Source: Cohnella endophytica (GTDB lineage: Bacteria > Bacillota > Bacilli > Paenibacillales > Paenibacillaceae). Taken from it: DNA of 64,000 nucleotides. The position numbers and the translations under genes were made by a program. The stretch covers positions 372,001 through 436,000 of the forward strand of contig NZ_RBZM01000002.1 of assembly GCF_003628305.1 (NCBI RefSeq), read 5' to 3'. The notes below the pieces were generated by a model, which saw only the letters and a list, made by a program, of their open reading frames with translations, was not told the DNA's origin and did not search any database. Shown in pieces: positions 7,742-15,498 of the stretch; position 1 is the first letter of the stretch; the number at the start of each line of letters is the position of its first letter.

Positions 7742-9175
7742 TTATCCGTGCGACGCGGCGCCTTCGACGGCTAACATGACTTCTTGCATCGCTTCCGACA
7801 AAGTCGGGTGAGGATGGATCGTTCTTCCGATTTCCCATGGAATCGCATCGAGCAATTTAGCCAAGGAAGCTTCGGCGATCAATTCCGTTGCATGAGCTCC
7901 GACAAGGTGTACGCCGAGCAGATCGCCCGTCGTCTCGTCTGCGACGACTTTGGCGAACCCGTCGGATTCCCCGTATACGAGAGATTTCCCGATCGCCCTT
8001 AAAGGAACCTTCGCCGTCTTTACCTTCATGCCTTGGGCTTTGGCGTCCGCCTCCGTCCATCCGATGGAAGCAGCCTCAGGCTTGGAATATATACAGCGCG
8101 GAATGTCCCGATCAGCCGCTCTTGACGGTTTCTTGCCCAATAGATGTTCAACCGCTATGGCCGCTTCGTGCATCGCGGCGTGTGCAAGCTGTATGCCTCC
8201 TATGCAATCCCCGATCGCATAAATATGCGACTCCCCGGTCTGAAGCGTAAGCGGATTGACTTTAACGAACCCTTTGTCCGCTTTGACATCCGTATTCTCG
8301 AGTCCGAGATTCTCGACGTTTCCTTGTCTGCCGACGGAAATCAACATTTTCTCAGCGTCGATCGCCACAACCTCTTCCTTGACGGAAACTTCCGCGCGCA
8401 CGCCATTATCCGTCAATTTGCAGCTTTCCGTGATGAAAGTGGCTCCCGCGAGGATCGTGACCCCCTTTTTCTTCAAGGCTTTCGCGATTTCCGCGCTGAC
8501 GTCTTTATCTTCCGTAGGAAGCACGCGATCCGCTGTTTCGACTAACGTAACCTTTGTTCCGAAGTCGCTCAGCATCGAAGCCCATTCCACACCGATAACG
8601 CCGCCGCCGATAATTATGATAGATGATGGCCGAGTAGACCAATCCAAAGCTTCGTCGCTAGTCGCGATACGTTCGCCGTCATACGGAATGCCCTCAAGCT
8701 TGCGCGGGCGCGAACCCGTTGCAATAATGACATTCTTCGGTACGATCGTCTCCGAATCCCCATTCTCGAGCTCTACGGCGATCGCGCCGCTGCGCGGCGA
8801 GAAAATAGAAGGACCGGTAATTCTCCCGCTCCCGTTGATGACTTCAATGCGATGTTGTTTCATCAGGGCCTGCAAGCCTTTGTACAGCTGGGAAACGATA
8901 TCGTCCTTCCGTTTGTGGACTGCCTTCCAATCCACGGCAATCGTCGTACCTTCAGGTATTGAAACGCCATATGAGGCGGCTTGTCCGATCGTGGCGTATA
9001 CTTCCGCGCTTCTAAGCAAAGACTTGCTTGGAATGCATCCTCTATGCAAACATGTTCCTCCGAGTTTGTCGCGTTCGATTATAACGACGCTGCGTCCGGC
9101 TTGTGCCGCCTTAACCGCGGCCGTATAGCCCCCCGGCCCGCCACCCAGTACGGCGACATCGACTTCGATTGGCAT
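7742..9175 (-). CDS. lpdA: Dihydrolipoamide dehydrogenase (E3)
   Basis: FAD/NAD pyridine nucleotide-disulfide oxidoreductase of 477 residues that reoxidises the lipoyl groups of E2. It shows the FAD motif GGGPGGYTAA near residue 11, the redox disulfide Cys42/Cys47 in GGTCLHRGCIPSK, the NAD motif IIIGGGVIGVEWA, and the active-site HPHPTLSEA at the C-terminus. The frame extends to 9289 but CGGAGGGG lies 7 bases upstream of the ATG at 9175 (MPIEVDVAVL). It is the first gene of the bkd cluster. No ptb, bcd or buk genes accompany it, unlike in B. subtilis. Confidence 0.94.
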   Translation of the reverse strand: MPIEVDVAVLGGGPGGYTAAVKAAQAGRSVVIIERDKLGGTCLHRGCIPSKSLLRSAEVYATIGQAASYGVSIPEGTTIAVDWKAVHKRKDDIVSQLYKGLQALMKQHRIEVINGSGRITGPSIFSPRSGAIAVELENGDSETIVPKNVIIATGSRPRKLEGIPYDGERIATSDEALDWSTRPSSIIIIGGGVIGVEWASMLSDFGTKVTLVETADRVLPTEDKDVSAEIAKALKKKGVTILAGATFITESCKLTDNGVRAEVSVKEEVVAIDAEKMLISVGRQGNVENLGLENTDVKADKGFVKVNPLTLQTGESHIYAIGDCIGGIQLAHAAMHEAAIAVEHLLGKKPSRAADRDIPRCIYSKPEAASIGWTEADAKAQGMKVKTAKVPLRAIGKSLVYGESDGFAKVVADETTGDLLGVHLVGAHATELIAEASLAKLLDAIPWEIGRTIHPHPTLSEAMQEVMLAVEGAASHG

Positions 9176-9207
9176 AGTTTCCCCTCCGTATGTAAACTGA
9201 CTCCACC

Positions 9208-9236
9208 ATTGTACCCTTTTTTCCGCTCGGGGACAA
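9208..9236 (-). promoter_or_regulatory. Sigma-A promoter of lpdA
   Basis: Minus-strand TTGTCC (9231-9236), 17-base spacer, TACAAT (9208-9213). It lies 33 bases before the lpdA start and just outside the left repeat array. Confidence 0.6.
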
Positions 9237-9294
9237 AACCTCTTGTTACCATCAACCGTTTGCTCTTGTCGCTCCGACCTCGTATTCATTGGTC

Positions 9295-9533
9295 TTTCTC
9301 GCTATCCCCTTCGCTCAGATCACCATGCTACCTCCAACGCATTACTCCTTTTTACGCTATCCCCTTCGCTCAGATCACTTCGCTTTCTCCTACGAATTAC
9401 CCCTTTTGACGCTATCCCGCTAGCTCAGGAACCCAATAACCTACCTCCCCCTTCTCTTTCGACGATATCCCCTACGCTCAGAAAATAGATGGGCTCTCCG
9501 TACATCGTTTTTGACGATATCCCTGTCGCTCAG
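9295..9533 (+). repeat. Left repeat array: five diverged copies, about 53-bp period
   Basis: Five copies of a 24-base element start at 9295, 9350, 9405, 9458 and 9510 (spacing 55, 55, 53 and 52). The core is CGCTATCCCCTTCGCTCAG, with CGATATCCC variants in the last two, and each is preceded by a T-run. Intervening bases are also partly alike between the first two units (ACGCATTACTCC and ACGAATTACCCC), so these are tandem units that have diverged, not acquired spacers. The array fills the otherwise gene-free stretch between the lpdA promoter and the transposase-like gene. All copies point toward that gene. Confidence 0.9.
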
Positions 9534-9613
9534 GGGAATGGTACATTTCAGCATAATAGTAACAACAATTTCACGCACACCGATTTTATTAAGTAATTTC
9601 TGGAATTTTTATC

Positions 9614-9642
9614 TTTAAATACGAACATATGTTTGCTATAAT
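9614..9642 (+). promoter_or_regulatory. Promoter of the transposase-like gene
   Basis: TTTAAA (9614-9619), 17-base spacer, and TATAAT (9637-9642) with an extended -10 TGC immediately upstream. It is a strong vegetative promoter by sequence. The ribosome site GGGGGTGATC, nearly the full anti-Shine-Dalgarno complement, lies just before the ATG at 9684. Confidence 0.7.
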
Positions 9643-9683
9643 TAAATTATGAAATATAACCTTTAGATCGGGGGTGATCTGAC

Positions 9684-10613
9684 ATGAGTTTGCGGATTGC
9701 AGCGGAACAATTCGAATTGTTTTCTCAGCGTTTCGCTAAAGAGGACGACTGCATTTCATCGTTATTTCATGTCCGATGGCCCGAAGGTTTTCGCTGTCCG
9801 CGTTGCGATCATTCTTTGTATTATTTAATTACCTCTCGCCGATTGCCATTATACGAATGCCGTTCTTGCCGCAAGCAAACTTCCCTTATCGTCGGAACGA
9901 TCATGGAAGGCAGCCGGACACCCTTGCGTCTGTGGTTTCAAGCTATATTTCTCCACACTCAGGACCTATGCATCAATGCGATTCAGCTATCGGAAAAAAT
10001 AGGCGTGACTTATAAGACGGCTTGGCTAATATGCCATAAAATTCGCTACGCAATGGGTCGTGCGGAGTCGGAGCGACTTTTAACCGGTATCGTTCGAGTT
10101 TCTGATTCCGTTTATTGCAAACGAATGACGACTTACATGGAATGGCATAAACAGGAGCAGCATCTCCTGGTCGGAACATCCGACTCCGCGAACGGGAATA
10201 TCGGTCAGTTGAAAATCAAGCTTCAAAACAAACATGCATTAATAGACAAGTACGACTGCCCTGATCCCGCAGCTTTTATTCGTCAAAACGTCGATCCGCA
10301 CTCTGCGTCTTCCGTCATTTTCACGAGAAGATACGGCAGGTCCATGAACAAAAAATTAGCTTGGGTTGGATTCAATGTCACATGGTGGTTAGGTCGACTT
10401 TTTCGCGGCATTGGTCCGAAGCATCTTCAAGCTTATTTAGATTTGTATTGTTATTTATACAATCGGAATCGCAACTCGTTATTCGACTGTTTATTGAAGG
10501 ACAGCGTCTCCTTCAAAAGAATCACTTGCCGCGAACTCATCGGCTATGAACCTGTACCACGATCTAATCGTCCTCCAAGGGCTCCCCGGAATCTTATTAC
10601 GACGACCGGCTAA
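9684..10613 (+). CDS. IS1595-like transposase-fold protein, probably catalytically inactive
   Basis: Protein of 309 residues. An N-terminal zinc ribbon is formed by Cys38/Cys41 (CPRC) and Cys59/Cys62 (CRSC). A helix-turn-helix-like segment follows (IQLSEKIGVTYKTAWLICHK, 100-119). The C-terminus has FRGIGPKHLQAYLDLYCYLY then NRNR, the end motif of IS1595/ISXO2 transposases. Where the family has a G-x-VEVDE catalytic strand this protein reads GIVRVSDSVY (135-144). At the expected second Asp it reads IFTRRYG (212-218). Asn231 may be the retained third position. Both Asp losses are my alignment by eye. No terminal inverted repeats or target duplication are evident; instead the gene is bracketed by repeat arrays. 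Confidence 0.82.
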   Translation: MSLRIAAEQFELFSQRFAKEDDCISSLFHVRWPEGFRCPRCDHSLYYLITSRRLPLYECRSCRKQTSLIVGTIMEGSRTPLRLWFQAIFLHTQDLCINAIQLSEKIGVTYKTAWLICHKIRYAMGRAESERLLTGIVRVSDSVYCKRMTTYMEWHKQEQHLLVGTSDSANGNIGQLKIKLQNKHALIDKYDCPDPAAFIRQNVDPHSASSVIFTRRYGRSMNKKLAWVGFNVTWWLGRLFRGIGPKHLQAYLDLYCYLYNRNRNSLFDCLLKDSVSFKRITCRELIGYEPVPRSNRPPRAPRNLITTTG

Positions 10614-10690
10614 CAAAGTATTTCTTAAACCTATTTCGGACAATAGACTTCAGGACACAAGCGGTCATCCTTGTAACCTGCGCTTTGTTT

Positions 10691-10981
10691 CTGTGCAACG
10701 GGATTGCATGAAAAACTGTGGGGCTACATCGAGTCATTTTACCTGAGCCAATGGGATAGCGTGAAAAGCGATTCGACGAGCATCGAGAAGTTATCCTGAG
10801 CACATGTGATACCATGAAAAGCGGTTGGGCTAGGTCGAGCCGTTGATCCTGAGCCAAGGGGATGGCGTGAAAAGTGAATGGACACCCGACGAGGAATTTT
10901 CCTGAGCCAAGGGGATGGCGTGAAAAGCGATTGGATGAGCAACGATGAGGCTGTCTACTGAGCCTAGGGGATAGCAAAAAG
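10691..10981 (-). repeat. Right repeat array: six diverged copies in inverted orientation
   Basis: Copies start at 10691 (degenerate), 10743, 10796, 10849, 10902 and 10958, spaced 52, 53, 53, 53 and 56 bases. On the plus strand the core reads CTGAGCCAAGGGGATAGCG, the reverse complement of the left-array core, so both arrays point toward the gene between them. Between-core bases share a CTCG placed about nine bases after the core (minus-strand reading), again showing 53-bp units. The outermost copy runs into the A-tract of the terminator of the DHHW gene. The array and its flank fill 10614-11023, which holds no other gene. Confidence 0.9.
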
Positions 10982-11000
10982 GAGACCCGAGAGGGTCCCC
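10976..11000 (-). terminator. Terminator of the MBOAT-DHHW operon
   Basis: On the minus strand GGGGACCC, loop TCTC, GGGTCTCC (10981-11000) is followed by TTTTT (10976-10980). The T-tract belongs at the same time to the outermost copy of the right repeat array. Confidence 0.8.
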
Positions 11001-11023
11001 TTGAATGTGCGTGAGATACTAAT

Positions 11024-12310
11024 TTATTTGCCGATGTCCATTTTGTCGTTCAACAGTTTCGCGATGCCGTTCTGGCGGGCTACGGTTGAATTATTTAGGA
11101 ATAGGACGTCGGTAATTTTTTGTTTCTTGACGAAATCGACCATGTTTTGTTTGAAGTAACGCGGGTCGATATAATAAATTTTCTCGTAATGAGGCAGAAG
11201 GAACGGAATGAACGAGTTGGCGTAAGAGTCCTTGACGACGGCAATGCTTTTACCGTTCTTGACCTTCGTGTCGATCTCGCCCCAAGGGAAGTCTCCCCCG
11301 AGGAAAGCCGCGTAATAGGAGCTGCTCTGTTTGCCGTATTTTGCGTCTACGACTTTATGATCGATCGCTTTATCCGCGGTCGAATACAAAGTGTATTTGT
11401 AATCGGTAAACGGCGTGTAGTACGTCAATGTGTCGGGATGGGACTTGAGCTTGTCGCTGAGGGTCGCTTTGTAAGCCGTACCCAGGAATCCTTCCATCGT
11501 CACTTTCTTGTACTTATCGAGCGCCACGGGCTTCTCGCCGATCGTTTTCATAAACTCGACGTATGCGTAATACGCGCCTAGCGCCGTCCAGTGATGATCC
11601 GTGCGGAAGAATACGTATTCGCTCTGATGCTGGTCGAGCGCGCCGTACGCGTTGACTTGGCCGATCGAAGCATCAAGTCGCTCGTTGATATGGTCGAACG
11701 CTTTTTTTTGCGACGCGGACATGGCCCGGTACTTGTCGTTGTCGATAAACTCGGCGGATGTAGGAGCGAGCAACGAGTAAACGTTCACGTTAGTTCCGAC
11801 TTCTTTCTTGAAGCGGTTGAGCGCTTCCGCGTACATCTCGGCGGCCGAAGCGGAATAGGTGAACAAGGTAAACGCCCGGTCCTTAAGCACCAAGTATTTC
11901 ACCGCACTGGCATCCGTAACGGTGCTGGAGTCTCCAGGCGTCGTTCCGGCATTCGCATCTCCTTTTCCGTTGTCGCCTCCGTTTTTGTTCAGATCGACGG
12001 CCATGTTATCTCCGCCTTGCACGATAATGGATGCCCCATCCCCGCCTTGGAATCCTTTAAGCTCTTTCAAGCTCGTTCCCACCTGAACTAACGAAGTCCG
12101 ATAAGCGAAGTTGTCGGAGAAATAGTTGTCGTAATCCCGAGTGTATTCCCCTCCGAAAAATCGATCGACCGTGAATTCCGGGCTCTTCGCGATGTCCCGT
12201 TGTTCGAGCTGGGAAACCCCTTGAGATCCTTTTCCTAATAAATTCACGGCGCCGAAGCCGAATATGAACACCAAGAATAACAGAAGATTGAGTTTGACTT
12301 GCAGTTTCAT
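11024..12310 (-). CDS. DHHW family protein, AlgJ-like partner of MBOAT acyltransferase
   Basis: Protein of 428 residues with an N-terminal signal anchor (LLLFLVFIFGFGAVNLL) and an extracytoplasmic domain. The family signature DHHW occurs in FFRTDHHWTALGAYY at about residues 238-241. SYANSFIPFLLPHYEKIYY near the C-terminus resembles the SGNH/AlgJ hydrolase-like fold. A low-complexity Gly/Asn/Asp stretch spans about 100-130. Such proteins work with MBOAT O-acyltransferases to acetylate surface or exported polysaccharides. The ATG at 12310 is preferred to the GTG at 12316 because GAGGAGG lies 6-8 bases before it. It follows the MBOAT gene by 14 bases. Confidence 0.85.
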   Translation of the reverse strand: MKLQVKLNLLLFLVFIFGFGAVNLLGKGSQGVSQLEQRDIAKSPEFTVDRFFGGEYTRDYDNYFSDNFAYRTSLVQVGTSLKELKGFQGGDGASIIVQGGDNMAVDLNKNGGDNGKGDANAGTTPGDSSTVTDASAVKYLVLKDRAFTLFTYSASAAEMYAEALNRFKKEVGTNVNVYSLLAPTSAEFIDNDKYRAMSASQKKAFDHINERLDASIGQVNAYGALDQHQSEYVFFRTDHHWTALGAYYAYVEFMKTIGEKPVALDKYKKVTMEGFLGTAYKATLSDKLKSHPDTLTYYTPFTDYKYTLYSTADKAIDHKVVDAKYGKQSSSYYAAFLGGDFPWGEIDTKVKNGKSIAVVKDSYANSFIPFLLPHYEKIYYIDPRYFKQNMVDFVKKQKITDVLFLNNSTVARQNGIAKLLNDKMDIGK

Positions 12311-12324
12311 TTCCACCCTCCTCG

Positions 12325-13734
12325 TTAGAACCGGTAATAAAGAAACGGATTATACGTGCTGCCGATGAGCAAGATCGTCGCGATGATCAAAATCGCGATG
12401 TTGAGCACCGGTACGCCGACTCCTTGCAAACCTGCCCCGAGTTTCGGATTGGATTCGGCGAGGCGGGTGAATGTCCATTTCATGAGCGGCGTCGAAGCGA
12501 TAATCGCAACGATGAACAGCAATACGTTTTCTTTGAAGTAAATTTGCATTTCCGTCGAATAGAAATTCCTATGATACAAGCCGAACATCGTCAGTAATGC
12601 TTTAATCGCTTGATGAAGGTCGGTGAAGTAAAACCATACCCATCCGATCAGCATCGCGAGCGTCGAATAAAGATGCGCGACGAATCGAGGACCTTTCTCC
12701 AACCATTTGCCAAGGAATACCCGCTCCAAATAGATCAGCAACCCGAAATACAAACCCCAAATGATGAAGTTCCAGCTAGCGCCATGCCAGAAGCCGGTCA
12801 AGAACCAGACGACGAACAAATTGCGCAAGTAAAACTTTCGGTTGCCGCCTAGTGGAATGTACACGTAATCCCGGAAAAATCCGCCTAGACTCATGTTCCA
12901 ACGACGCCAGAACTCTCCCGCGGATTTCGAAATATACGGATAATTGAAGTTCTCGCGCAAATTGAATCCGAACATTTTGCCTAGTCCAATCGCCATGTCC
13001 GAATAACCGGAGAAATCGAAATAAATTTGCAGGGCGAACAAACATACTCCGAACCAGATGCCCAGCACGGTAGCCGAGCCTGACGATGGATTCAGCATTT
13101 GCGATACACTCTCTCCGAGCAGATTCGCGATGATGACCTTCTTGCCGAGACCGATCATGAAGCGCGTAATCCCTTCGCTAAAGCCGGCCATCGTCACTCT
13201 TGGATTATCGATCTGATGCTGAATATCGGAATAACGAATAATCGGCCCCGCGACCAGATGCGGGAAGAAGGATACATACAACAAGAGCTTCTTCGGCGAT
13301 CGAGGAGCGGTGATCGTACCTTTATAGACGTCGGTCAAGTAACAAATGATTTCAAAAGTGAAAAAAGAAATTCCGATCGGCAACGTAACCTCGGGATGAG
13401 GGATATCGAACGGTAAAATCGCATTGACGTTGTCGACCAAGAAACCTGCGTATTTGAAAAATCCTAATATTCCAATGTTAACGACGACCGCGGCTATGAA
13501 CTGTGCTTTGGCCAGCCAAGTACCCCTATATTTCTCGATTCCTAGCGCGAATAAATAACCAATTATCGAAGCTAACAATAACAAGATGATCCATACGGGT
13601 TCTCCCCATGCATAGAAGGCAAAGGAAAAGAAGATCAGGATCCAGTTCCGGTACGTCGTATTCTTAAATACGAAATAGGCAATAAGCAGTATCGGTAAGA
13701 ACAAATATAAGAAGAATAAACTGGAAAATACCAC
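12325..13734 (-). CDS. MBOAT family O-acyltransferase, AlgI/DltB-like
   Basis: Polytopic membrane protein of 469 residues that would move acyl groups across the membrane onto a polysaccharide. Hallmarks are QIYFDFSGYSDMAIGLG near residue 236, FWRRWNMSLGGFFRDYVYIP near 275-294, and the catalytic-region His317 in GFWHGASWN. The start is GTG, with AGGAG 8 bases upstream. The absence of a D-alanine carrier or ligase gene nearby argues against a DltB role and for an alginate-acetylase-like (AlgI/PatA) role, inferred from the DHHW partner. Confidence 0.9.
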   Translation of the reverse strand: MVFSSLFFLYLFLPILLIAYFVFKNTTYRNWILIFFSFAFYAWGEPVWIILLLLASIIGYLFALGIEKYRGTWLAKAQFIAAVVVNIGILGFFKYAGFLVDNVNAILPFDIPHPEVTLPIGISFFTFEIICYLTDVYKGTITAPRSPKKLLLYVSFFPHLVAGPIIRYSDIQHQIDNPRVTMAGFSEGITRFMIGLGKKVIIANLLGESVSQMLNPSSGSATVLGIWFGVCLFALQIYFDFSGYSDMAIGLGKMFGFNLRENFNYPYISKSAGEFWRRWNMSLGGFFRDYVYIPLGGNRKFYLRNLFVVWFLTGFWHGASWNFIIWGLYFGLLIYLERVFLGKWLEKGPRFVAHLYSTLAMLIGWVWFYFTDLHQAIKALLTMFGLYHRNFYSTEMQIYFKENVLLFIVAIIASTPLMKWTFTRLAESNPKLGAGLQGVGVPVLNIAILIIATILLIGSTYNPFLYYRF

Positions 13735-13832
13735 TACCCGAACTCCTCTCTCTATCTCTCGTTTTCTTGTGTCATAATACCATAGGATTCTGTCTGATCA
13801 TAGGGGATTCAGTAGGAGCTTGTTGCCATACA

Positions 13833-13861
13833 TGGACAAAACTTCGCCTTTTCGTTATGAT
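13833..13861 (+). promoter_or_regulatory. Promoter of the DUF2627 gene
   Basis: TGGACA (13833-13838), 17-base spacer, TATGAT (13856-13861), 32 bases before the DUF2627 start. A divergent extended -10 (TGGTATTAT on the minus strand, near 13783) may serve the MBOAT gene. Confidence 0.6.
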
Positions 13862-13892
13862 TAAAGGATTGGAAGGAGGGCCTTATCATCTT

Positions 13893-14243
13893 ATGAAACT
13901 GATCATACAGCGCCTCATTGCCATCATGCTCTTGGTAATCCCCGGCATAGCGGCAGCCTATGGCTTTCTGCTGATGAAAGACGCCTTATACGATTATTTC
14001 GCCATAATGGGCGGCGTCGACACGAGTACTCCCGATTTTTCATGGGGTAGATTTATCGGCGGCGCAATACTTTTCCTGATCGGCATCGGATTTATCGGAG
14101 GTTGGATTTTCTTCCGCGACCGCAAGCATAATTACTTGTCCTCGCGCTTCCGCCCTCGTACGCCGCGTCCTCCTCGTCCGGAACGCAGCGAGTTTACGGA
14201 GCGATTGGACGGAGGAAACGTTACGGACGGCTCTCGCGAGTAG
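13893..14243 (+). CDS. DUF2627 family small membrane protein (YqzF-like)
   Basis: Membrane protein of 116 residues with two helices: IIQRLIAIMLLVIPGIAAAY, then FIGGAILFLIGIGFIGGWIF. A basic, Pro/Arg-rich cytoplasmic tail follows (about residues 78-100). The helix pattern with IPGI.AAYG.LLM and IGFIGG.I..RDRK matches the DUF2627/YqzF family, whose function is unknown. GGAAGGAGGG precedes the ATG by 12 bases. In B. subtilis yqzF lies in the same spo0A-bkd neighbourhood. Confidence 0.8.
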   Translation: MKLIIQRLIAIMLLVIPGIAAAYGFLLMKDALYDYFAIMGGVDTSTPDFSWGRFIGGAILFLIGIGFIGGWIFFRDRKHNYLSSRFRPRTPRPPRPERSEFTERLDGGNVTDGSRE

Positions 14244-14259
14244 TCGATGAATCGGCTTT

Positions 14260-14298
14260 AAAGGCACTGTTACCCTACCGAGGGAACGGTGCCTTTTT
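14260..14298. terminator. Bidirectional terminator between convergent genes
   Basis: AAAGGCAC (14260-14267) pairs with GTGCCTTT (14289-14296), extended by GTT/AAC and CCC/GGG, with T-tracts on both strands. The stop codon of the convergent 84-residue gene lies inside it. Confidence 0.8.
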
Positions 14299-14524
14299 GC
14301 GTTGCCATAAGCTCGAGCGCTCTGGCAATCGACCGCTTGCGCACTAAACGATCCCTGTCCGCGCCTTGCAGAACGATCATTCGGTCATCCGCGAACAGAT
14401 CGAATAAGGCCGACTTCGCCGCTCGCGCGGCTAAAACTTCCTCGTCAAGAAGGTTCATGCATAACGAATAACATAACACTTCGACGGCTTTTAAACACTC
14501 GATTCGTCGTTCATAGTCGCTCAT
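14270..14524 (-). CDS. Hypothetical protein coupled to the carboxypeptidase gene
   Basis: Small helical protein of 84 residues (MSDYERRIECLKAVEVLCYS...), with two Cys in CYSLC and no signal peptide or recognisable domain. Either ATG of the ATGATG at 14527-14522 could start it; the second has AAGGAGG at 7 bases and is used here. The ribosome site lies inside the end of the upstream carboxypeptidase gene and the start region overlaps its stop, so translation is coupled. No function can be given. Confidence 0.6.
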   Translation of the reverse strand: MSDYERRIECLKAVEVLCYSLCMNLLDEEVLAARAAKSALFDLFADDRMIVLQGADRDRLVRKRSIARALELMATQKGTVPSVG

Positions 14525-15414
14525 CATGCAGCCTCCTTCGCATAGTCGAGCAACTTCTTCGTTTCGGTGAACCGACTTTCTGCGGTGCTCGCGCCCATCA
14601 CGACAGTAATATAGCGACGCCCGTTTATGACGGTGGAGCCCGTGAAACAGTATCCGGCGCTTTTGGTATACCCCGTTTTGAGCCCTTCGTTTCCTTTCAA
14701 GCCGAACCTTTGACCCGGCAGCATCTCATTCGTCGTTTGCAACGGTCCTTTGTCCGAATCGTCCGCCGACTGCTTCTTCGTAACCATCAATACTTCCGGA
14801 TACGTCTCGATTAAATATCGTCCCAATATCGCGACGTCTTCCGCAGTCATTACCGTGTCATAATCAGCCGAAGCGGTCGCGAACCCCTCCAAGTCGGAGC
14901 TCGGCAATCCGGTTGCGTTCGCGAAACGCGTCTTCGCCGACAGCCCGATTTCAGCGGCTTTTTTATTCATTCTGACCACGAACTCCGCCTCCGTGCCCGC
15001 TACGTACTCGGCTAGTGACACCGCCGCGTCATTGGCCGAATGAATCGCCATCGCATTGAATAATCTTTTTACGGACGTTTTCGAACCTTCCGCAAGCCCC
15101 ATGCCGGCACCTCCGACATGCGCCGCATAGTCGCTGGCCATTACCAGGTCGTCCCATCCGACATCGCCGCTTCTCGTACTCTCGAGCACGAGAACCTCCG
15201 TCATCATCTTGGACATGCTAGCGGGAGGAAGAGGTTCCTTCGCATGGCTTCGATAAAGCCACTTGCCCGTTTCCGCATCCATCATGACCGCGGAAGCTAC
15301 CTCAAGCTGCGGCCCGTCGTCCACTCTCGTTAAACCTAAAGACCCTTTGTTCCATATGAGCCAAACGACCACGAGGATCAGACCCGTCGCGAGCGCTTTG
15401 CGTTTTCTTATCAT
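14524..15414 (-). CDS. Serine-type D-alanyl-D-alanine carboxypeptidase, short form
   Basis: Penicillin-binding D,D-carboxypeptidase (peptidase S11) of 296 residues that trims the terminal D-Ala of peptidoglycan stem peptides outside the membrane. Active-site motifs are Ser66-x-x-Lys69 (SMSK), SAN at 126-128 and KTG at 246-248. An N-terminal helix (about 8-22) is a signal or anchor. It ends about 48 residues after KTG, so the C-terminal beta domain and amphipathic anchor helix of DacA/DacF (usual length about 380-440) are absent. It lies directly downstream of a VanRS-like two-component pair on the same strand, with a gap of 84 bases. Confidence 0.9.
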   Translation of the reverse strand: MIRKRKALATGLILVVVWLIWNKGSLGLTRVDDGPQLEVASAVMMDAETGKWLYRSHAKEPLPPASMSKMMTEVLVLESTRSGDVGWDDLVMASDYAAHVGGAGMGLAEGSKTSVKRLFNAMAIHSANDAAVSLAEYVAGTEAEFVVRMNKKAAEIGLSAKTRFANATGLPSSDLEGFATASADYDTVMTAEDVAILGRYLIETYPEVLMVTKKQSADDSDKGPLQTTNEMLPGQRFGLKGNEGLKTGYTKSAGYCFTGSTVINGRRYITVVMGASTAESRFTETKKLLDYAKEAA

Positions 15415-15498
15415 ATCCGGTTCCCCCTGAACAACAAGCGATAATCTTATTGTAGAAGGAACTTTTTAAGCAAACTCAAAGCAAATCATAAGATTCCC

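Larger units (their letters stand above)
9295..10981. mobile_element. Repeat-bracketed transposase-like cassette
   Basis: The unit consists of the left array, the transposase-like gene with its own promoter, and the inverted right array. It sits between lpdA and the acyltransferase operon. The bracketing by eleven repeats in opposed orientation is seen directly. That it is or was a mobile or domesticated element is inference; no insertion-site duplication is recognisable. Confidence 0.6.

Noticed and set aside
9243..9488. Open frame over the left repeat array
   Set aside because: It codes only for repeated peptides derived from the array units and has no ribosome site; period and divergence fit DNA repeats, not a protein.
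10597..10977. Minus-strand open frame with repeated FHAIPLAQ-like peptides
   Set aside because: It is a translation of the right repeat array. The same peptide pattern appears in several frames on the left, so it is a by-product of the repeat.
9295..10981. CRISPR array
   Set aside because: Repeats are regularly spaced, but they differ from each other at many positions, intervening bases are themselves related, orientation flips across the gene, and no cas gene is present.
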